Under the pieces are notes generated by a model. It was not told where the DNA came from. It saw only the letters and a list, made by a program, of their open reading frames with translations, and made no database searches. A program made the translations under genes and the position numbers. Positions 4,966-5,695 of a stretch of DNA of 5,695 nt are shown here, in pieces. Source of the stretch: Candidatus Bathyarchaeota archaeon (lineage in GTDB: Archaea > Thermoproteota > Bathyarchaeia > 40CM-2-53-6); assembly GCA_005882955.1 (NCBI GenBank), contig VBBB01000044.1:1-5695 (forward strand). Reading direction: 5' to 3'. The first letter of the stretch is position 1; each line of letters opens with the position of its first letter.

Positions 4966-5695
4966 CTAGGCTACTGCGACGGGCGCTCTCTGCTTTTTGA
5001 ATCTCTTCGTGAATCCCTGATACCACTTCTCCATGTCACTTGTCATCGAAGGCTTGATTCGACCCAGAGCATCCCGAAAGTCCTCCATGGTAACACTATT
5101 CGTCTCGATATCTCGCCCCAAAGAGATGAGCCCCGCCTCTCGGCAAACACCTTCTAGATCAGCCCCCGAGTAGCCTGCGGCTTGGCTGGTAATCTGGTCC
5201 ACATCAACATCTTTGGCTAAGGGCATGTTTCGAGTGTGGATCTTCAAAATCTGGAGACGGGTGCCGTGATCCGGTGCTGGCACGAAGATCAGCCTATCGA
5301 ACCGGCCCGGTCGTAAAATGGCTGGGTCAATCATGTCCGGCCGGTTGCTCGCGCCTATGACGACCACGTTGACCAGGGCTTCGATGCCGTCCATCTCAGT
5401 CAGCAACTGGCTTATCACGTGCTCTGAGGCACCGCCGTCATCGGAGCTCATTCCTCTGCTAGGAGCAATCGAGTCGAGCTCGTCGAAGAAAATAATGGAT
5501 GGGGCAGCGCTTCGACCTTTCCTAAAGACCTCGCGAATCCCCTTCTCCGATTCCCCAACCCACTTGCTAAAGAGCTCAGGACCCTTGATCGAGATGAAGT
5601 TAGCCTCGCTCTCAGTTGCAACAGCTCGAGCCAGCATTGTCTTCCCGCAGCCCGGGGGTCCAAAGAGGAGAATACCCTTTGGCGTCCTTATTCCA
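4966..5695 (-). CDS. cdc48: Cdc48/VAT-type AAA+ ATPase, C-terminal D2 module (5' end outside window)
   Basis: The last 242 residues of an AAA+ unfoldase; the N-domain and D1 would lie beyond the right edge. Cdc48/p97/VAT hexamers use ATP to pull proteins through a central pore and often feed the 20S proteasome. Seen, in fragment numbering: Walker A GPPGCGKT (12-19); pore loop KWVG (44-47) with aromatic Trp45; Walker B IIFFDELDS (67-75) with D71-E72; sensor-1 GASNRPD (114-120); Arg fingers R128 and R131 in RPGRFDRLI; and the sensor-2 region YSGADLEGVCREA (175-187). The wording is closest to the D2 ring of p97-like proteins. The C-terminus ends KKQRAPVAVA and lacks the hydrophobic-Tyr-X tail used for proteasome docking by some archaeal AAA proteins. 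It could be one of several Cdc48 paralogues. All ATPase residues are intact. Confidence 0.93.
   Translation of the reverse strand, partial: GIRTPKGILLFGPPGCGKTMLARAVATESEANFISIKGPELFSKWVGESEKGIREVFRKGRSAAPSIIFFDELDSIAPSRGMSSDDGGASEHVISQLLTEMDGIEALVNVVVIGASNRPDMIDPAILRPGRFDRLIFVPAPDHGTRLQILKIHTRNMPLAKDVDVDQITSQAAGYSGADLEGVCREAGLISLGRDIETNSVTMEDFRDALGRIKPSMTSDMEKWYQGFTKRFKKQRAPVAVA

Overview
The window looks like a piece of an archaeal chromosome, probably from the Thermoproteota (Bathyarchaeia or Nitrososphaeria-like lineages). The evidence is a Cdc48/VAT-type double-AAA ATPase, small winged-helix proteins, TATA elements placed as in archaeal promoters (one about 26 bp upstream of a GTG start with no leader), few strong Shine-Dalgarno sequences, and frequent TTG/GTG starts. 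Base composition is intermediate. The lineage is an inference; no rRNA or tRNA is present. All eight supported protein genes lie on the minus strand, so transcription runs from high to low coordinates. The plus-strand open frames are shadows of these genes.

From the right edge: 4966-5695 is the C-terminal AAA module (D2) of a Cdc48-type unfoldase, cut by the window edge. It is followed 36 nt later by a 79-aa winged-helix-like protein (4690-4929). Next come two separately promoted genes: an ankyrin-repeat protein (3996-4583), apparently leaderless and with a perfect inverted repeat around its TATA box, and a 167-aa unrecognised protein with a C-terminal cysteine cluster (3388-3891), which also has a TATA box and a palindrome upstream.

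The left half (1-3209) is a compact gene cluster: SixA-type phosphohistidine phosphatase, Ppx/GppA-type exopolyphosphatase/pppGpp phosphohydrolase, and two tandem thymidylate-kinase-family P-loop proteins. The last three are nearly contiguous (4-nt gap, then a TTGA stop/start overlap). The second kinase is cut by the left edge. Neither kinase-like protein has the usual dTMP kinase REPGG-type motif, and the second has Arg in place of the Walker A Lys. The pair therefore looks like an active/degenerate duo devoted to something other than ordinary dTTP synthesis, and its co-location with Ppx and SixA suggests phosphate, polyphosphate or phospho-protein metabolism. This is the most interesting system in the window.

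The longest stretches without a gene are about 180 bp (3210-3387), 104 bp (3892-3995) and 106 bp (4584-4689). I saw no mobile element, CRISPR array or RNA gene.
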